This document shows, piece by piece, positions 43,497 to 59,200 of a stretch of 64,000 bases of DNA. The stretch comes from Uranotaenia lowii (Eukaryota > Arthropoda > Insecta > Diptera > Culicidae): NCBI RefSeq assembly GCF_029784155.1, contig NC_073693.1, positions 24,402,002 to 24,466,001 on the forward strand. The letters are read 5' to 3'. Every line of letters starts with the position of its first letter. The first letter of the stretch is position 1. The notes under the pieces are model-generated. The model did not search any database. It was not told the origin of the DNA and worked only from the letters and a program-made list of their open reading frames with translations. Both the position numbers and the translations under genes were made by a program.

Positions 43497-44275
43497 TTTG
43501 GTTGCGGATGGAATTGCTCGGCTTTTAATTCTCTACGGCGGCTACCGGCAATGCAACTAGAATAAAAGTCTGCCGGAAGCAGACGTCGAGTGAAACAAAT
43601 TAAGAAAATCCAAAAATTTAGATTATCGATTTTTCAAAGCTCATCCATTAGAGACGAGCAGCAAACGTCAAAAAAGAAGAGGAAAAAGTACAGAATGTTT
43701 TCAGGGCGTTTTTGGTCATCAAAAGCGTAAATTTTAAGAAAAAATTACCTTCAAACCCATACTCACCTTAACGGTAGCATAAATACTCTAGCTTTGATCA
43801 GTTTTAACAATTATTTTAATGAGATATTTAATTAACTGCGATCAAGGAAAATTGTCGCCGAGACACATCAACAAAGCTGTACAACTTTTACACGAATGAA
43901 GAAAAGTGGCTGGGCTTCGTCTTCTTTGCTCAAAAAAGGTTGCAAAGGGACGACTGGCAACACTTCTCTTGATTCGAAAAAAAGTTAGCGGTAAATCAAC
44001 CCCACTGCAAAAACGTCTCTGAATATGCGGTTTGTTCAATGGAAGAATTTAAAATTTCATCCATCGATTTATTTTGACCGACGAACTTTTTTTTTGGTTC
44101 ATGATGATGTTCAAATAAATAAGATTTCAAATTATTAATCGCAAGCTAAATTTAAACAAAACAGTAGTAAAATAAACATGAAAAGATGCAGCAGCATGAA
44201 TTTTAATAAAACTGGATATGAGAAATCAATGAACATGCAAAAGACCCAAAATAGAAAATAATACAAGACAAAAAT
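43497..44275 (-). promoter_or_regulatory. Bre1 upstream region with DRE-like ATCGATAA
   Basis: Upstream of the Bre1 start codon. It contains ATCGATAA on the minus strand (43623-43630), close to the fly DNA-replication-related element TATCGATA often found in housekeeping promoters. Transcription start and any TATA box were not identified. The 9-bp satellite begins immediately beyond, about 0.8 kb from the ATG. Confidence 0.35.
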
Positions 44276-47200
44276 CACAAAATGACAAAAGTGACAAAAA
44301 TGACTAAGTGACAAGAATGACAAAAAAAAAATAAAAAGGAAAATTGATAAAAATGACAAAATTGATGAAAAAGCCGAAAATGACAAAAATGACAAAAATG
44401 ACAAAAATGACAAAAATGACAAAAATGACAAAAATGACAAAAATGACAAAAATGACAAAAATGACAAAAATGACAAAAATGACAAAAATGACAAAAATGA
44501 CAAAAATGACAAAAATGACAAAAATGACAAAAATGACAAAAATGACAAAAATGACAAAAATGACAAAAATGACAAAAATGACGAAATGACAAAAATGACA
44601 AAAATGACAAAAATGACAAAAATGACAAAAATGACAAAAATGACAAAAATGACAAAAATGACAAAAATGACAAAAATGACAAAAATGACAAAAATGACAA
44701 AAATGACAAAAATGACAAAAATGACAAAAATGACAAAAATGACAAAAATGACAAAAATGACAAAAATGACAAAAATGACAAAAATGACAAAAATGACAAA
44801 AATGACAAAAATGACAAAAATGACAAAAATGACAAAAATGACAAAAATGACAAAAATGACAAAAATGACAAAAATGACAAAAATGACAAAAATGACAAAA
44901 ATGACAAAAATGACAAAAATGACAAAAATGACAAAAATGACAAAAATGACAAAAATGACAAAAATGACAAAAATGACAAAAATGACAAAAATGACAAAAA
45001 TGACAAAAATGACAAAAATGACAAAAATGACGAAATGACAAAAATGACAAAAATGACAAAAATGACAAAAATGACAAAAATGACAAAAATGACAAAAATG
45101 ACAAAAATGACAAAAATGACAAAAATGACAAAAATGACAAAAATGACAAAAATGACAAAAATGACAAAAATGACAAAAATGACAAAAATGACAAAAATGA
45201 CAAAAATGACAAAAATGACAAAAATGACAAAAATGACAAAAATGACAAAAATGACAAAAATGACAAAAATGACAAAAATGACAAAAATGACAAAAATGAC
45301 AAAAATGACAAAAATGACAAAAATGACAAAAATGACAAAAATGACAAAAATGACAAAAATGACAAAAATGACAAAAATGACAAAAATGACAAAAATGACA
45401 AAAATGACAAAAATGACAAAAATGACAAAAATGACAAAAATGACAAAAATGACAAAAATGACAAAAATGACAAAAATGACAAAAATGACAAAAATGACAA
45501 AAATGACAAAAATGACAAAAATGACAAAAATGACAAAAATGACAAAAATGAAAAAAATGAAAAAAAATGAAAAAAATGACAAAAATGATAAAAATGATAA
45601 AAATGATAAAAATGACAAAAATGACAAAAATGACAAAAATGACAAAAATGACAAAAATGACAAAAATGACAAAAATGACAAAAATGACAAAAATGACAAA
45701 AATGACAAAAATGACAAAAATGACAAAAATGACAAAAATGACAAAAATGACAAAAATGACAAAAATGACAAAAATGACAAAAATGACAAAAATGACAAAA
45801 ATGACAAAAATGACAAAAATGACAAAAATGACAAAAATGACAAAAATGACAAAAATGACAAAAATGACAAAAATGACAAAAATGACAAGAATGACAAAAA
45901 TGACAAAAATGACAAAAATGAAAAAAATGACAAAAATGACAAAAATGACAAAAATGACAAAAATGACAAAAATGACAAAAATGAAAAAAATGAAAAAAAT
46001 GAAAAAAATTACATAAATGACAAAAATGACAAAAATGACAAAAATGACAAAAATGACAAAAATGACAAAAATGACAAAAATGACAAAAATGACAAAAATG
46101 ACAAAAATGACAAAAATGACAAAAATGACAAAAATGATAAAAATGACAAAAATGACAAAAATGACAAAAATGACAAAAATGACAAAAATGACAAAAATGA
46201 CAAAAATGACAAAATTGACAAAAATGACAAAAATGACAAAAATGACAAAAATGACAAAAATGACAAAAATGACAAAAATGACAAAATGGCAAAAATGACA
46301 AAAATGACAAAAATGACAAAAATGACAAAAATGACAAAAATGACAAAAATGACAAAAATGACAAAAATGACAAAAATGACAAAAATGACAAAAATGACAA
46401 AAATGACAAAAATGACAAAAATGACAAAAATGACAAAAATGACAAAAATGACAAAAATGACAAAAATGACAAAATGACAAAATGACAAAAATGACAAAAA
46501 TGACAAAAATGACAAAAATGACAAAAATGACAAAAATGAACAAAAATGACAAAATGACAAAAATGACAAAAATGACAAAAATGACAAAATGACAAAAATG
46601 ACAAAAATGACAAAAATGACAAAAATGACAAAAATGACAAAAATGACAAAAATGACAAAAATGACAAAAATGACATAAAATGACATAAATGACATAAATG
46701 ACAAAAATGACAAAAATGACAAAATAACAAAAATGATAAAAATGACAAAAATGACAAAAATGACAAAAATGACAAAAATGACAAAAATGACAAAAATGAC
46801 AAAAATGACAAAAATGACAAAAATGACAAAAATGACAAAAATGACAAAAATGACAAAAATGACAAAAATGATAAAAATGACAAAAATGACAAAAATGACA
46901 AAAATGACAAAAATGACAAAAATGACAAAAATGACAAAAATGACAAAAATGACAAAAATGACAAAAATGACAAAAATGACAAAAATGACAAAAATGACAA
47001 AAATGACAAAAATGACAAAAATGACAAAAATGACAAAAATGACAAAAATGACAAAAATGACAAAAATGACAAAAATGACAAAAATGACAAAAATGACAAA
47101 AATGACAAAAATGACAAAAATGACAAAAATGACAAAAATGACAAAAATGACAAAAATGACAAAAATGACAAAAATGACAAAAATGACAAAAATGACAAAA

Positions 47201-50200
47201 ATGACAAAATGACAAAAATGACAAAAATGACAAAAATGACAAAAATGACAAAAATGACAAAAATGACAAAAATGACAAAAATGACAAAAATGACAAAAAT
47301 GACAAAAATGACAAAAATGACAAAAATGACAAAAATGACAAAAATGACAAAAATGACAAAAATGACAAAAATGACAAAAATGACAAAAATGACAAAAATG
47401 ACAAAAATGACAAAAATGACAAAAATGACAAAAATGACAAAATGACAAAAATGACAAAAATGACAAAAATGACAAAAATGACAAAAATGACAAAAATGAC
47501 AAAAATGACAAAAATGACAAAAATGACAAAAATGACAAAAATGACAAAAATGACAAAAATGACAAAAATGACAAAAATGACAAAAATGACAAAAATGACA
47601 AAAATGACAAAAATGACAAAAATGACAAAAATGACAAAAATGACAAAAATGACAAAAATGACAAAAATGACAAAAATGACAAAAATGACAAAAATGACAA
47701 AAATGACATAAATGACATAAATGACAAAAATGACAAAAATGACAAAAATAACAAAAATGATAAAAATGACAAAAATGACAAAAATGACAAAAATGACAAA
47801 AATGACAAAAATGACAAAAATGACAAAAATGACAAAAATGACAAAAATGACAAAAATGACAAAAATGACAAAAATGACAAAAATGACAAAAGTGACAAAA
47901 GTGACAAAAGTGACAAAAATGACAAAAATGACAAAAATTTAAAAAATTTCAAAAATTACAAAAAATCACAAAAATGACAAAAATGACAAAAATGACAAAA
48001 ATGACAAAAATGACAAAAATGACAAAAATGACAAAAATGACAAAAATGACAAAAATGACAAAAATGACAAAAATGACAAAAATGACAAAAATGACAAAAA
48101 TGACAAAAATGACAAAAATGACAAAAATGACAAAAATGACAAAAATGACAAAAATGACAAAAATGACAAAAATGACAAAAATGACAAAAATGACAAAAAT
48201 GACAAAAATGACAAAAATGACAAAAATGACAAAAATGACAAAAATGACAAAAATGACAAAAATGACAAAAATGACAAAAATGACAAAAATGACAAAAATG
48301 ACATAAATGACATAAATGACAAAAATGACAAAAATGATAAAAATGACAAAAATGACAAAAATGACAAAAATGACAAAAATGACAAAAATGACAAAAATGA
48401 CAAAAATGACAAAAATGATAAAAATGACAAAAATGACAAAAATGACAAAAATGACAAAAATGACAAAAATGACAAAAATGACAAAAATGACAAAAATGAC
48501 AAAAATGAAAAAAATGACAAAAATGACAAAAATGACAAAAATGACAAAAATGACAAAAATGACAAAAATGACAAAAATGACAAAAATGACAAAAATGACA
48601 AAAATGACAAAAATGACAAAAATGACAAAAATGACAAAAATGACAAAAATGACAAAAATGACAAAAATGACAAAAATGACAAAAATGACAAAAATGACAA
48701 AAATGACAAAAATGACAAAAATGACAAAAATGACAAAAATGACAAAAATGACAAAAATGACAAAAATGACAAAAATGACAAAAATGACAAAAATGACAAA
48801 AATGACAAAAATGACAAAAATGACAAAAATGACAAAAATGACAAAAATGACAAAAATGACAAAAATGACAAAAATGACAAAAATGACAAAAATGACAAAA
48901 ATGACAAAAATGACAAAAATGACAAAAATGACAAAAATGACAAAAATGACAAAAATGACAAAAATGACAAAAATGACAAAAATGACAAAAATGACAAAAA
49001 TGACAAAAATGACAAAAATGACAAAAATGACAAAAATGACAAAAATGACAAAAATGACAAAAATGACAAAAATGAAAAAAATGACAAAAATGACAAAAAT
49101 GACAAAAATGACAAAAATGACAAAAATGACAAAAATGACAAAAATGACAAAAATGACAAAAATGACAAAAATGACAAAAATGACAAAAATGACAAAAATG
49201 ACAAAAATGACAAAAATGACAAAAATGACAAAAATGACAAAAATGACAAAAATGACAAAAATGACAAAAATGACAAAAATGACAAAAATGACAAAAATGA
49301 CAAAAATGACAAAAATGACAAAAATGACAAAAATGACAAAAATGACAAAAATGACAAAAATGACAAAAATGACAAAAATGACAAAAATGACAAAAATGAC
49401 AAAAATGACAAAAATGACAAAAATGACAAAAATGACAAAACTGACAAAAATTACAAAAATGACAAAAATGACAAAAATAACAAAAATGATAAAAATGACA
49501 AAAATGACAAAAATGACAAAAATGACAAAAATGACAAAAATGACAAAAATGATAAAAATGACAAAAATGACAAAAATGACAAAAATGACAAAAATGACAA
49601 AAATGACAAAAGTGTCAAAAACGACAAAAATGACAAAAATGACAAAAATGACAAAAATGACAAAAGTGACAAAAGTGACAAAAGTGACAAAAATGACAAA
49701 AATGACAAAAATTAAAAAAATTTCAAAAATTACAAAAAAATCACAAAAATGACAAAAATGACAAAAATGACAAAAATGATAAAAATGACAAAAATGACAA
49801 AAATGACAAAAATGACAAAAATGACGAAAATGACAAAAATGACAAAAATGACAAAAATGACAAAAATGACAAAAATGACAAAAATGACAAAAATGACAAA
49901 AATGACAAAAATGACAAAAATGACAAAAATGACAAAAATGACAAAAATGACAAAAATGACAAAAATGACAAAAATGACAAAAATGACAAAAATGACAAAA
50001 ATGACAAAAATGACAAAAATGACAAAAATGACAAAATGGCAAAAATGACAAAAATGACAAAAATGACAAAAATGACAAAAATGACAAAAATGACAAAAAT
50101 GACAAAAATGACAAAAATGACAAAAATGACAAAAATGACAAAAATGACAAAAATGACAAAAATGACAAAAATGACAAAAATGACAAAAATGACAAAAATG

Positions 50201-53200
50201 ACAAAAATGACAAAAATGACAAAAATGACAAAAATGACAAAAATGACAAAAATGACAAAAATGACAAAAATGACAAAAATGACAAAAATGACAAAAATGA
50301 CAAAAATGACAAAAATGACAAAAATGACAAAAATGACAAAAATGACAAAAATGACAAAAATGACAAAAATGACAAAAATGACAAAAATGACAAAAATGAC
50401 AAAAATGACAAAAATGACAAAAATGACAAAAATGACAAAAATGACAAAAATGACAAAAATGACAAAAATGACAAAAATGACAAAAATGACAAAAATGACA
50501 AAAATGACAAAAATGACAAAAATGACAAAAATGACAAAAATGACAAAAATAACAAAAATGACAAAAATGACAAAAATGACAAAAATGACAAAAATGACAT
50601 AAATGACATAAATGACAAAAATGACAAAAATGACAAAAATGACAAAAATGATAAAAATGACAAAAATGACAAAAATGACAAAAATGACAAAAATGACAAA
50701 AATGACAAAAATGACAAAAATGACAAAAATGACAAAAATGACAAAAATGACAAAAATGACAAAAATGACAAAAATGACAAAAATGACAAAAGTGTCAAAA
50801 ACGACAAAAATGACAAAAATGACAAAAATGACAAAAGTGACAAAAGTGACAAAAGTGACAAAAATGACAAAAATGACAAAAATGACAAAAGTGACAAAAG
50901 TAACAAAAGTGACAAAAATGACAAAAATGACAAAAATGACAAAAATTAAAAAAATTTCAAAAATTACAAAAAATCACAAAAATGACAAAAATGACAAAAA
51001 TTACAAAAATTACAAAAATTACAAAAATTACAAAAATTACAAAAATTACAAAAATTACAAAAATTACAAAAATTACAAAAATTACAAAAATGACAAAAAT
51101 GACAAAAATGACAAAAATTACAAAAATTACAAAAATTACAAAAATTACAAAAATTACAAAAATTACAAAAATTACAAAAATTACAAAAATTACAAAAATT
51201 ACTAAAATCACAAAAATTACAAAAATTACAAAAATGACAAAAATTCCAAAAATTACAAAAATGACAAAAATTACAAAAATGACAAAAAGACAAAAATGAC
51301 AAAAATGACAAAAACAACAAAAGTGATAAAAATGACGAAAATAGCAAAAATGACAAAAATGACAAAAACAACAAAAGTGATAAAAATGACAAAAATAGCA
51401 AAAATGACAAAAATGACAAAAATGACAAAAATGACAAAAATGACAAAAATGACAAAAATGACAAAAATGACAAAAATGACAAAAATGACAAAAATGACAA
51501 AAATGACAAAAATGACAAAAATGACAAAAATGACAAAAATGACAAAAATGACAAAAATGACAAAAATGACAAAAATGACAAAAATGACAAAAATGACAAA
51601 AATGACAAAAATGACAAAAATGACAAAAATGACAAAAATGACAAAAATGACAAAAATGACAAAAATGACAAAAATGACAAAAATGACAAAAATGACAAAA
51701 ATGACAAAAATGACAAAAATGACAAAAATGACAAAAATGACAAAAATGACAAAAATGACAAAAATGACAAAAATGACAAAAATGACAAAAATGACAAAAA
51801 TGACAAAAATGACAAAAATGACAAAAATGACAAAAATGACAAAAATGACAAAAATGACAAAAATGACAAAAATGACAAAAATGACAAAAATGACAAAAAT
51901 GACAAAAATGACAAAAATGACAAAAATGACAAAAATGACAAAAATGACAAAAATGACAAAAATGACAAAAATGACAAAAATGACAAAAATGACAAAAATG
52001 ACAAAAATGACAAAAATGACAAAAATGACAAAAATGACAAAAATGACAAAAATGACAAAAATGACAAAAATGACAAAAATGACAAAAATGACAAAAATGA
52101 CAAAAATGACAAAAATGACAAAAATGACAAAAATGACAAAAATGACAAAAATGACAAAAATGACAAAAATGACAAAAATGACAAAAATGACAAAAATGAC
52201 AAAAATGACAAAAATGACAAAAATGACAAAAATGACAAAAATGACAAAAATGACAAAAATGACAAAAATGACAAAAATGACAAAAATGACAAAAATGACA
52301 AAAATGACAAAAATGACAAAAATGACAAAAATGACAAAAATGACAAAAATGACAAAAATGACAAAAATGACAAAAATGACAAAAATGACAAAAATGACAA
52401 AAATGACAAAAATGACAAAAATGACAAAAATGACAAAAATGACAAAAATGACAAAAATGAAAAAAATGAAAAAAATGAAAAAAATGACATAAATGACAAA
52501 AATGACAAAAATGACAAAAATGACAAAAATGACAAAAATGACAAAAATGACAAAAATGACAAAAATGACAAAAATGACAAAAATGACAAAAATGACAAAA
52601 ATGATAAAAATGACAAAAATGACAAAAATGACAAAAATGACAAAAATGACAAAAATGACAAAAATGACAAAAATGACAAAAATGACAAAAATGACAAAAA
52701 TGACAAAAATGACAAAAATGACAAAAATGACAAAAATGACAAAAATGACAAAAATGACAAAAATGACAAAAATGACAAAAATGACAAAAATGACAAAAAT
52801 GACAAAAATGACAAAAATGACAAAAATGACAAAAATGACAAAAATGACAAAAATGACAAAAATGACAAAAATGACAAAAATGACAAAAATGACAAAAATG
52901 ACAAAAATGACAAAAATGACAAAAATGACAAAAATGACAAAAATGACAAAAATGACAAAAATGACAAAAATGACAAAAATGACAAAAATGACAAAAATGA
53001 CAAAAATGACAAAAATGACAAAAATGACAAAAATGACAAAAATGACAAAAATGACAAAAATGACAAAAATGACAAAAATGACAAAAATGACAAAAATGAC
53101 AAAAATGACAAAAATGACAAAAATGACAAAAATGACAAAAATGACAAAAATGACAAAAATGACAAAAATGACAAAAATGACAAAAATGACAAAAATGACA

Positions 53201-56200
53201 AAAATGACAAAAATGACAAAAATGACATAAATGACAAAAATGACAAAAATGACAAAAATAACAAAAATGACAAAAATGACAAAAATGACAAAAATGACAA
53301 AAATGACAAAAATGACAAAAATGACAAAAATGACAAAAATGATAAAAATGACAAAAATGATAAAAATGACAAAAATGACAAAAATGACAAAAATGACAAA
53401 AATGACAAAAATGACAAAAATGACAAAAGTGTCAAAAACGACAAAAATGACAAAAATGACAAAAATGACAAAAATGACAAAAGTGACAAAAGTGACAAAA
53501 GTGACAAAAATGACAAAAATGACAAAAATGACAAAAATTAAAAAAATTTCAAAAATTACAAAAAATCACAAAAATGACAAAAATGACAAAAATGACAAAA
53601 ATGATAAAAATGACAAAAATGACAAAAATGACAAAAATGACAAAAATTACAAAAATGACAAAAATGACAAAAATGACAAAAATGACAAAAATGACAAAAA
53701 TGACAAAAATGACAAAAATGACAAAAATGACAAAAATGACAAAAATGACAAAAATGACAAAAATGACAAAAATGACAAAAATGACAAAAATGACAAAAAT
53801 GACAAAAATGACAAAAATGACAAAAATGACAAAAATGACAAAAATGACAAAAATGACAAAAATGACAAAATGGCAGAAATGACAAAAATGACAAAAATGA
53901 CAAAAATGACAAAAATGACAAAAATGACAAAAATGACAAAAATGACAAAAATGACAAAAATGACAAAAATGACAAAAATGACAAAAATGACAAAAATGAC
54001 AAAAATGACAAAAATGACAAAAATGACAAAAATGACAAAAATGACAAAAATGACAAAAATGACAAAAATGACAAAAATGACAAAAATGACAAAAATGACA
54101 AAAATGACAAAAATGACAAAAATGACAAAAATGACAAAAATGACAAAAATGACAAAAATGACAAAAATGACAAAAATGACAAAAATGACAAAAATGACAA
54201 AAATGACGAAAATGACAAAAATGACAAAAATGACAAAAATGACAAAAATGACAAAAATGACAAAAATGACAAAAATGACAAAAATGACAAAAATGACAAA
54301 AATGACAAAAATGACAAAAATGACAAAAATGACAAAAATGACAAAAATGACAAAAATGACAAAAATGACAAAAATAACAAAAATGATAAAAATGACAAAA
54401 ATGACAAAAATGACAAAAATGACAAAAATGACAAAAATGACAAAAATGACAAAAATGACAAAAATGACAAAAATGACAAAAATGACAAAAATGACAAAAA
54501 TGACAAAAATGACAAAAATGACAAAAATGACAAAAATGACAAAAATGACAAAAATGACAAAAATGACAAAAATGACAAAAGTGTCAAAAACGATAAAAAT
54601 GACAAAAATGACAAAAATGACAAAAGTGACAAAAGTGACAAAAGTGACAAAAATGACAAAAATGACAAAAATGACAAAAGTGACAAAAGTGACAAAAGTG
54701 TCAAAAATGACAAAAATGACAAAAATGACAAAAATTAAAAAATTTCAAAAATTACAAAAAATCACAAAAATGACAAAAATGACAAAAACAACAAAAGTGA
54801 TAAAAATTACAAAAATGACAAAAATTACAAAAATTACAAAAAATACAAAAATGACAAAAATGACAAAAATGACAAAAATGACAAAAATTACAAAAATTAC
54901 AAAAATTACAAAAATTACAAAAATTACAAAAATTACAAAAATTACAAAAATTACAAAAATTACAAAAATTACAAAAATTACAAAAATTACAAAAATTACA
55001 AAAATGACAAAAATCACAAAAATTACAAAAATTACAAAAATTACAAAAATTACAAAAATTACAAAAATTACAAAAATGACAAAAATTACAAAAATGACAA
55101 AAAGACAAAAATGACAAAAATGACAAAAACAACAAAAGTGATAAAAATGACAAAAATAGCAAAAATGACAAAAATGACAAAAACAACAAAAGTGATAAAA
55201 ATGACAAAAATAGCAAAAATAACAAAAATGACAAAAATGACAAAAATGACAAAAATGACAAAAATGACAAAAATGACAAAAATGACAAAAATGACAAAAA
55301 TGACAAAAATGACAAAAATGACAAATATGACAAAAATGACAAAAATGACAAAAATGACAAAAATGACAAAAATGACAAAAATGACAAAAATGACAAAAAT
55401 GACAAAAATGACAAAAATGACAAAAATGACAAAAATGACAAAAATGACAAAAATGACAAAAATGACAAAAATGACAAAAATGACAAAAATGACAAAAATG
55501 ACAAAAATGACAAAAATGACAAAAATGACAAAAATGACAAAAATGACAAAAATGACAAAAATGACAAAAATGACAAAAATGACAAAAATGACAAAAATGA
55601 CAAAAATGACAAAAATGACAAAAATGACAAAAATGACAAAAATGACAAAAATGACAAAAATGACAAAAATGACAAAAATGACAAAAATGACAAAAATGAC
55701 AAAAATGACAAAAATGACAAAAATGACAAAAATGACAAAAATGACAAAAATGACAAAAATGACAAAAATGACAAAAATGACAAAAATGACAAAAATGACA
55801 AAAATGACAAAAATGACAAAAATGACAAAAATGACAAAAATGACAAAAATGACAAAAATGACAAAAATGACAAAAATGACAAAAATGACAAAAATGACAA
55901 AAATGACAAAAATGACAAAAATGACAAAAATGACAAAAATGACAAAAATGACAAAAATGACAAAAATGACAAAAATGACAAAAATGACAAAAATGACAAA
56001 AATGACAAAAATGACAAAAATGACAAAAATGACAAAAATGACAAAAATGACAAAAATGACAAAAATGACAAAAATGACAAAAATGACAAAAATGACAAAA
56101 ATGACAAAAATGACAAAAATGACAAAAATGACAAAAATGACAAAAATGACAAAAATGACAAAAATGACAAAAATGACAAAAATGACAAAAATGACAAAAA

Positions 56201-59200
56201 TGACAAAAATGACAAAAATGACAAAAATGACAAAAATGATAAAAATGACAAAAATGACAAAAATGACAAAAATGACAAAAATGACAAAAATGACAAAAAT
56301 GAAAAAAATGAAAAAAATGAAAAAAATGACATAAATGACAAAAATGACAAAAATGACAAAAATGACAAAAATGACAAAAATGACAAAAATGACAAAAATG
56401 ACAAAAATGACAAAAATGACAAAAATGACAAAAATGACAAAAATGACAAAAATGACAAAAATGACAAAAATGACAAAAATGACAAAAATGACAAAAATGA
56501 CAAAAATGACAAAAATGACAAAAATGACAAAAATGACAAAAATGACAAAAATGACAAAAATGACAAAAATGACAAAAATGACAAAAATGACAAAAAAGAC
56601 AAAAATGACAAAAATGACAAAAATGACAAAAATGACAAAAATGAAAAAAAATGACAAAAATGACAAAAATGACAAAAATGACAAAAATGACAAAAATGAC
56701 AAAAATGACAAAAATGACAAAAATGACAAAAATGACAAAAATGACAAAAATGACAAAAATGACAAAAATGACAAAAATGACAAAAATGACAAAAATGCCA
56801 AAAATGACAAAAATGACAAAAATGACAAAAATGACAAAAATGACAAAAATGACAAAAATGACAAAAATGACAAAAATGACAAAAATGACAAAAATGACAA
56901 AAATGACAAAAATGACAAAAATGACAAAAATGACAAAATGGCAAAAATGACAAAAATGACAAAAATGACAAAAATGACAAAAATGACAAAAATGACAAAA
57001 ATGACAAAAATGACAAAAATGACAAAAATGACAAAAATGACAAAAATGACAAAAATGACAAAAATGACAAAAATGACAAAAATGACAAAAATGACAAAAA
57101 TGACAAAAATGACAAAAATGACAAAAATGACAAAAATGACAAAAATGACAAAAATGACAAAAATGACAAAAATGACAAAAATGACAAAAATGACAAAAAT
57201 GATAAAAATGACAAAAATGACAAAAATGACAAAAATGACAAAAATGACAAAAATGACAAAAATGACAAAAATGACAAAAATGACAAAAATGACAAAAATG
57301 ACAAAAATGACAAAAATGACAAAAATGACAAAAATGACAAAAATGACAAAAATGACAAAAATGACAAAAATGACAAAAATGACAAAAATGACAAAAATGA
57401 CAAAAATGACAAAAATGACAAAAATGACAAAAATGACAAAAATGACAAAAATGACAAAAATGACAAAAATGACAAAAATGACCAAAATGACAAAAATGAC
57501 AAAAATGACAAAAATGACAAAAATGACAAAAATGACAAAAATGACAAAAATGACAAAAATGACAAAAATGACAAAAATGACAAAAATGACAAAAACGACA
57601 AAAATGACAAAAATGACAAAAATGACAAAAATGACAAAAATGACAAAAATGACAAAAATGACAAAAATGACAAAAATGACAAAAATGACAAAAATGACAA
57701 AAATGACAAAAATGACAAAAATGACAAAAATGACAAAAATGACAAAAATGACAAAAATGACAAAAATGACAAAAATGACATAAATGCCAAAAATGACAAA
57801 AATGACAAAAATAACAAAAATGATAAAAATGACAAAAATGACAAAAATGACAAAAATGACAAAAATGACAAAAATGACAAAAATGACAAAAATGACAAAA
57901 ATGACAAAAATGACAAAAATGACAAAAATGACAAAAATGATAAAAATGACAAAAATGACAAAAATGACAAAAATGACAAAAATGACAAAAATGACAAAAA
58001 TGACAAAAGTGTCAAAAACGACAAAAATGACAAAAATGACAAAAATGACAAAAATGACAAAAGTGACAAAAGTGACAAAAGTGACAAAAATGACAAAAAT
58101 GACAAAAATGACAAAAATTAAAAAAATTTCAAAAATTACAAAAAATCACAAAAATGACAAAAATGACAAAAAATACAAAAATTACAAAAATTACAAAAAT
58201 TACAAAAATTACAAACATTACAAAAATTACAAAAATTACAAACATTACAAAAATGACAAAAATGACAAAAATGACAAAAATGACAAAAATGACAAAAATG
58301 ACAAAAATGACAAAAATGACAAAAATGACAAAAATGACAAAAATGACAAAAATGACAAAAATGACAAAAATGACAAAAATGACAAAAATGACAAAAATGA
58401 CAAAAATGACAAAAATGACAAAAATGACAAAAATGACAAAAATGACAAAAATGACAAAAATGACAAAAATGACAAAAATGACAAAAATGACAAAAATGAC
58501 AAAAATGACAAAAATGACAAAAATGACAAAAATGACAAAAATGACAAAAATGACAAAAATGACAAAAATGACAAAAATGACAAAAATGACAAAAATGACA
58601 AAAATGACAAAAATGACAAAAATGACAAAAATGACAAAAATGACAAAAATGACAAAAATGACAAAAATGACAAAAATGACAAAAATGACAAAAATGACAA
58701 AAATGACAAAAATGACAAAAATGACAAAAATGACAAAAATGACAAAAATGACAAAAATGACAAAAATGACAAAAATGACAAAAATGACAAAAATGACAAA
58801 AATGACAAAAATGACAAAAATGACAAAAATGACAAAAATGACAAAAATGACAAAAATGACAAAAATGACAAAAATGACAAAAATGACAAAAATGACAAAA
58901 ATGAAAAAAATGACAAAAATGACAAAAATGACAAAAATGACAAAAATGACAAAAATGACAAAAATGACAAAAATGACAAAAATGACAAAAATGACAAAAA
59001 TGACAAAAATGACAAAAATGACAAAAATGACAAAAATGACAAAAATGACAAAAATGACAAAAATGACAAAAATGACAAAAATGACAAAAATGACAAAAAT
59101 GACAAAAATGACAAAAATGACAAAAATGACAAAAATGACAAAAATGACAAAAATGACAAAAATGACAAAAATGACAAAAATGACAAAAATGACAAAAATG

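Noticed and set aside
44135..47440. Minus-strand open frame of ~1,100 codons (FLS/CHF/VIF repeats)
   Set aside because: It is the 9-bp array read on the T-rich strand; all three minus frames are open because the unit lacks stops there. No non-repetitive domain except trailing intergenic sequence.
54752..58114. Minus-strand frame of ~1,120 codons and many plus-strand Met-Thr-Lys frames
   Set aside because: Same artefact of a 9-bp unit; frame changes coincide with repeat-variant indels, not with domain boundaries.
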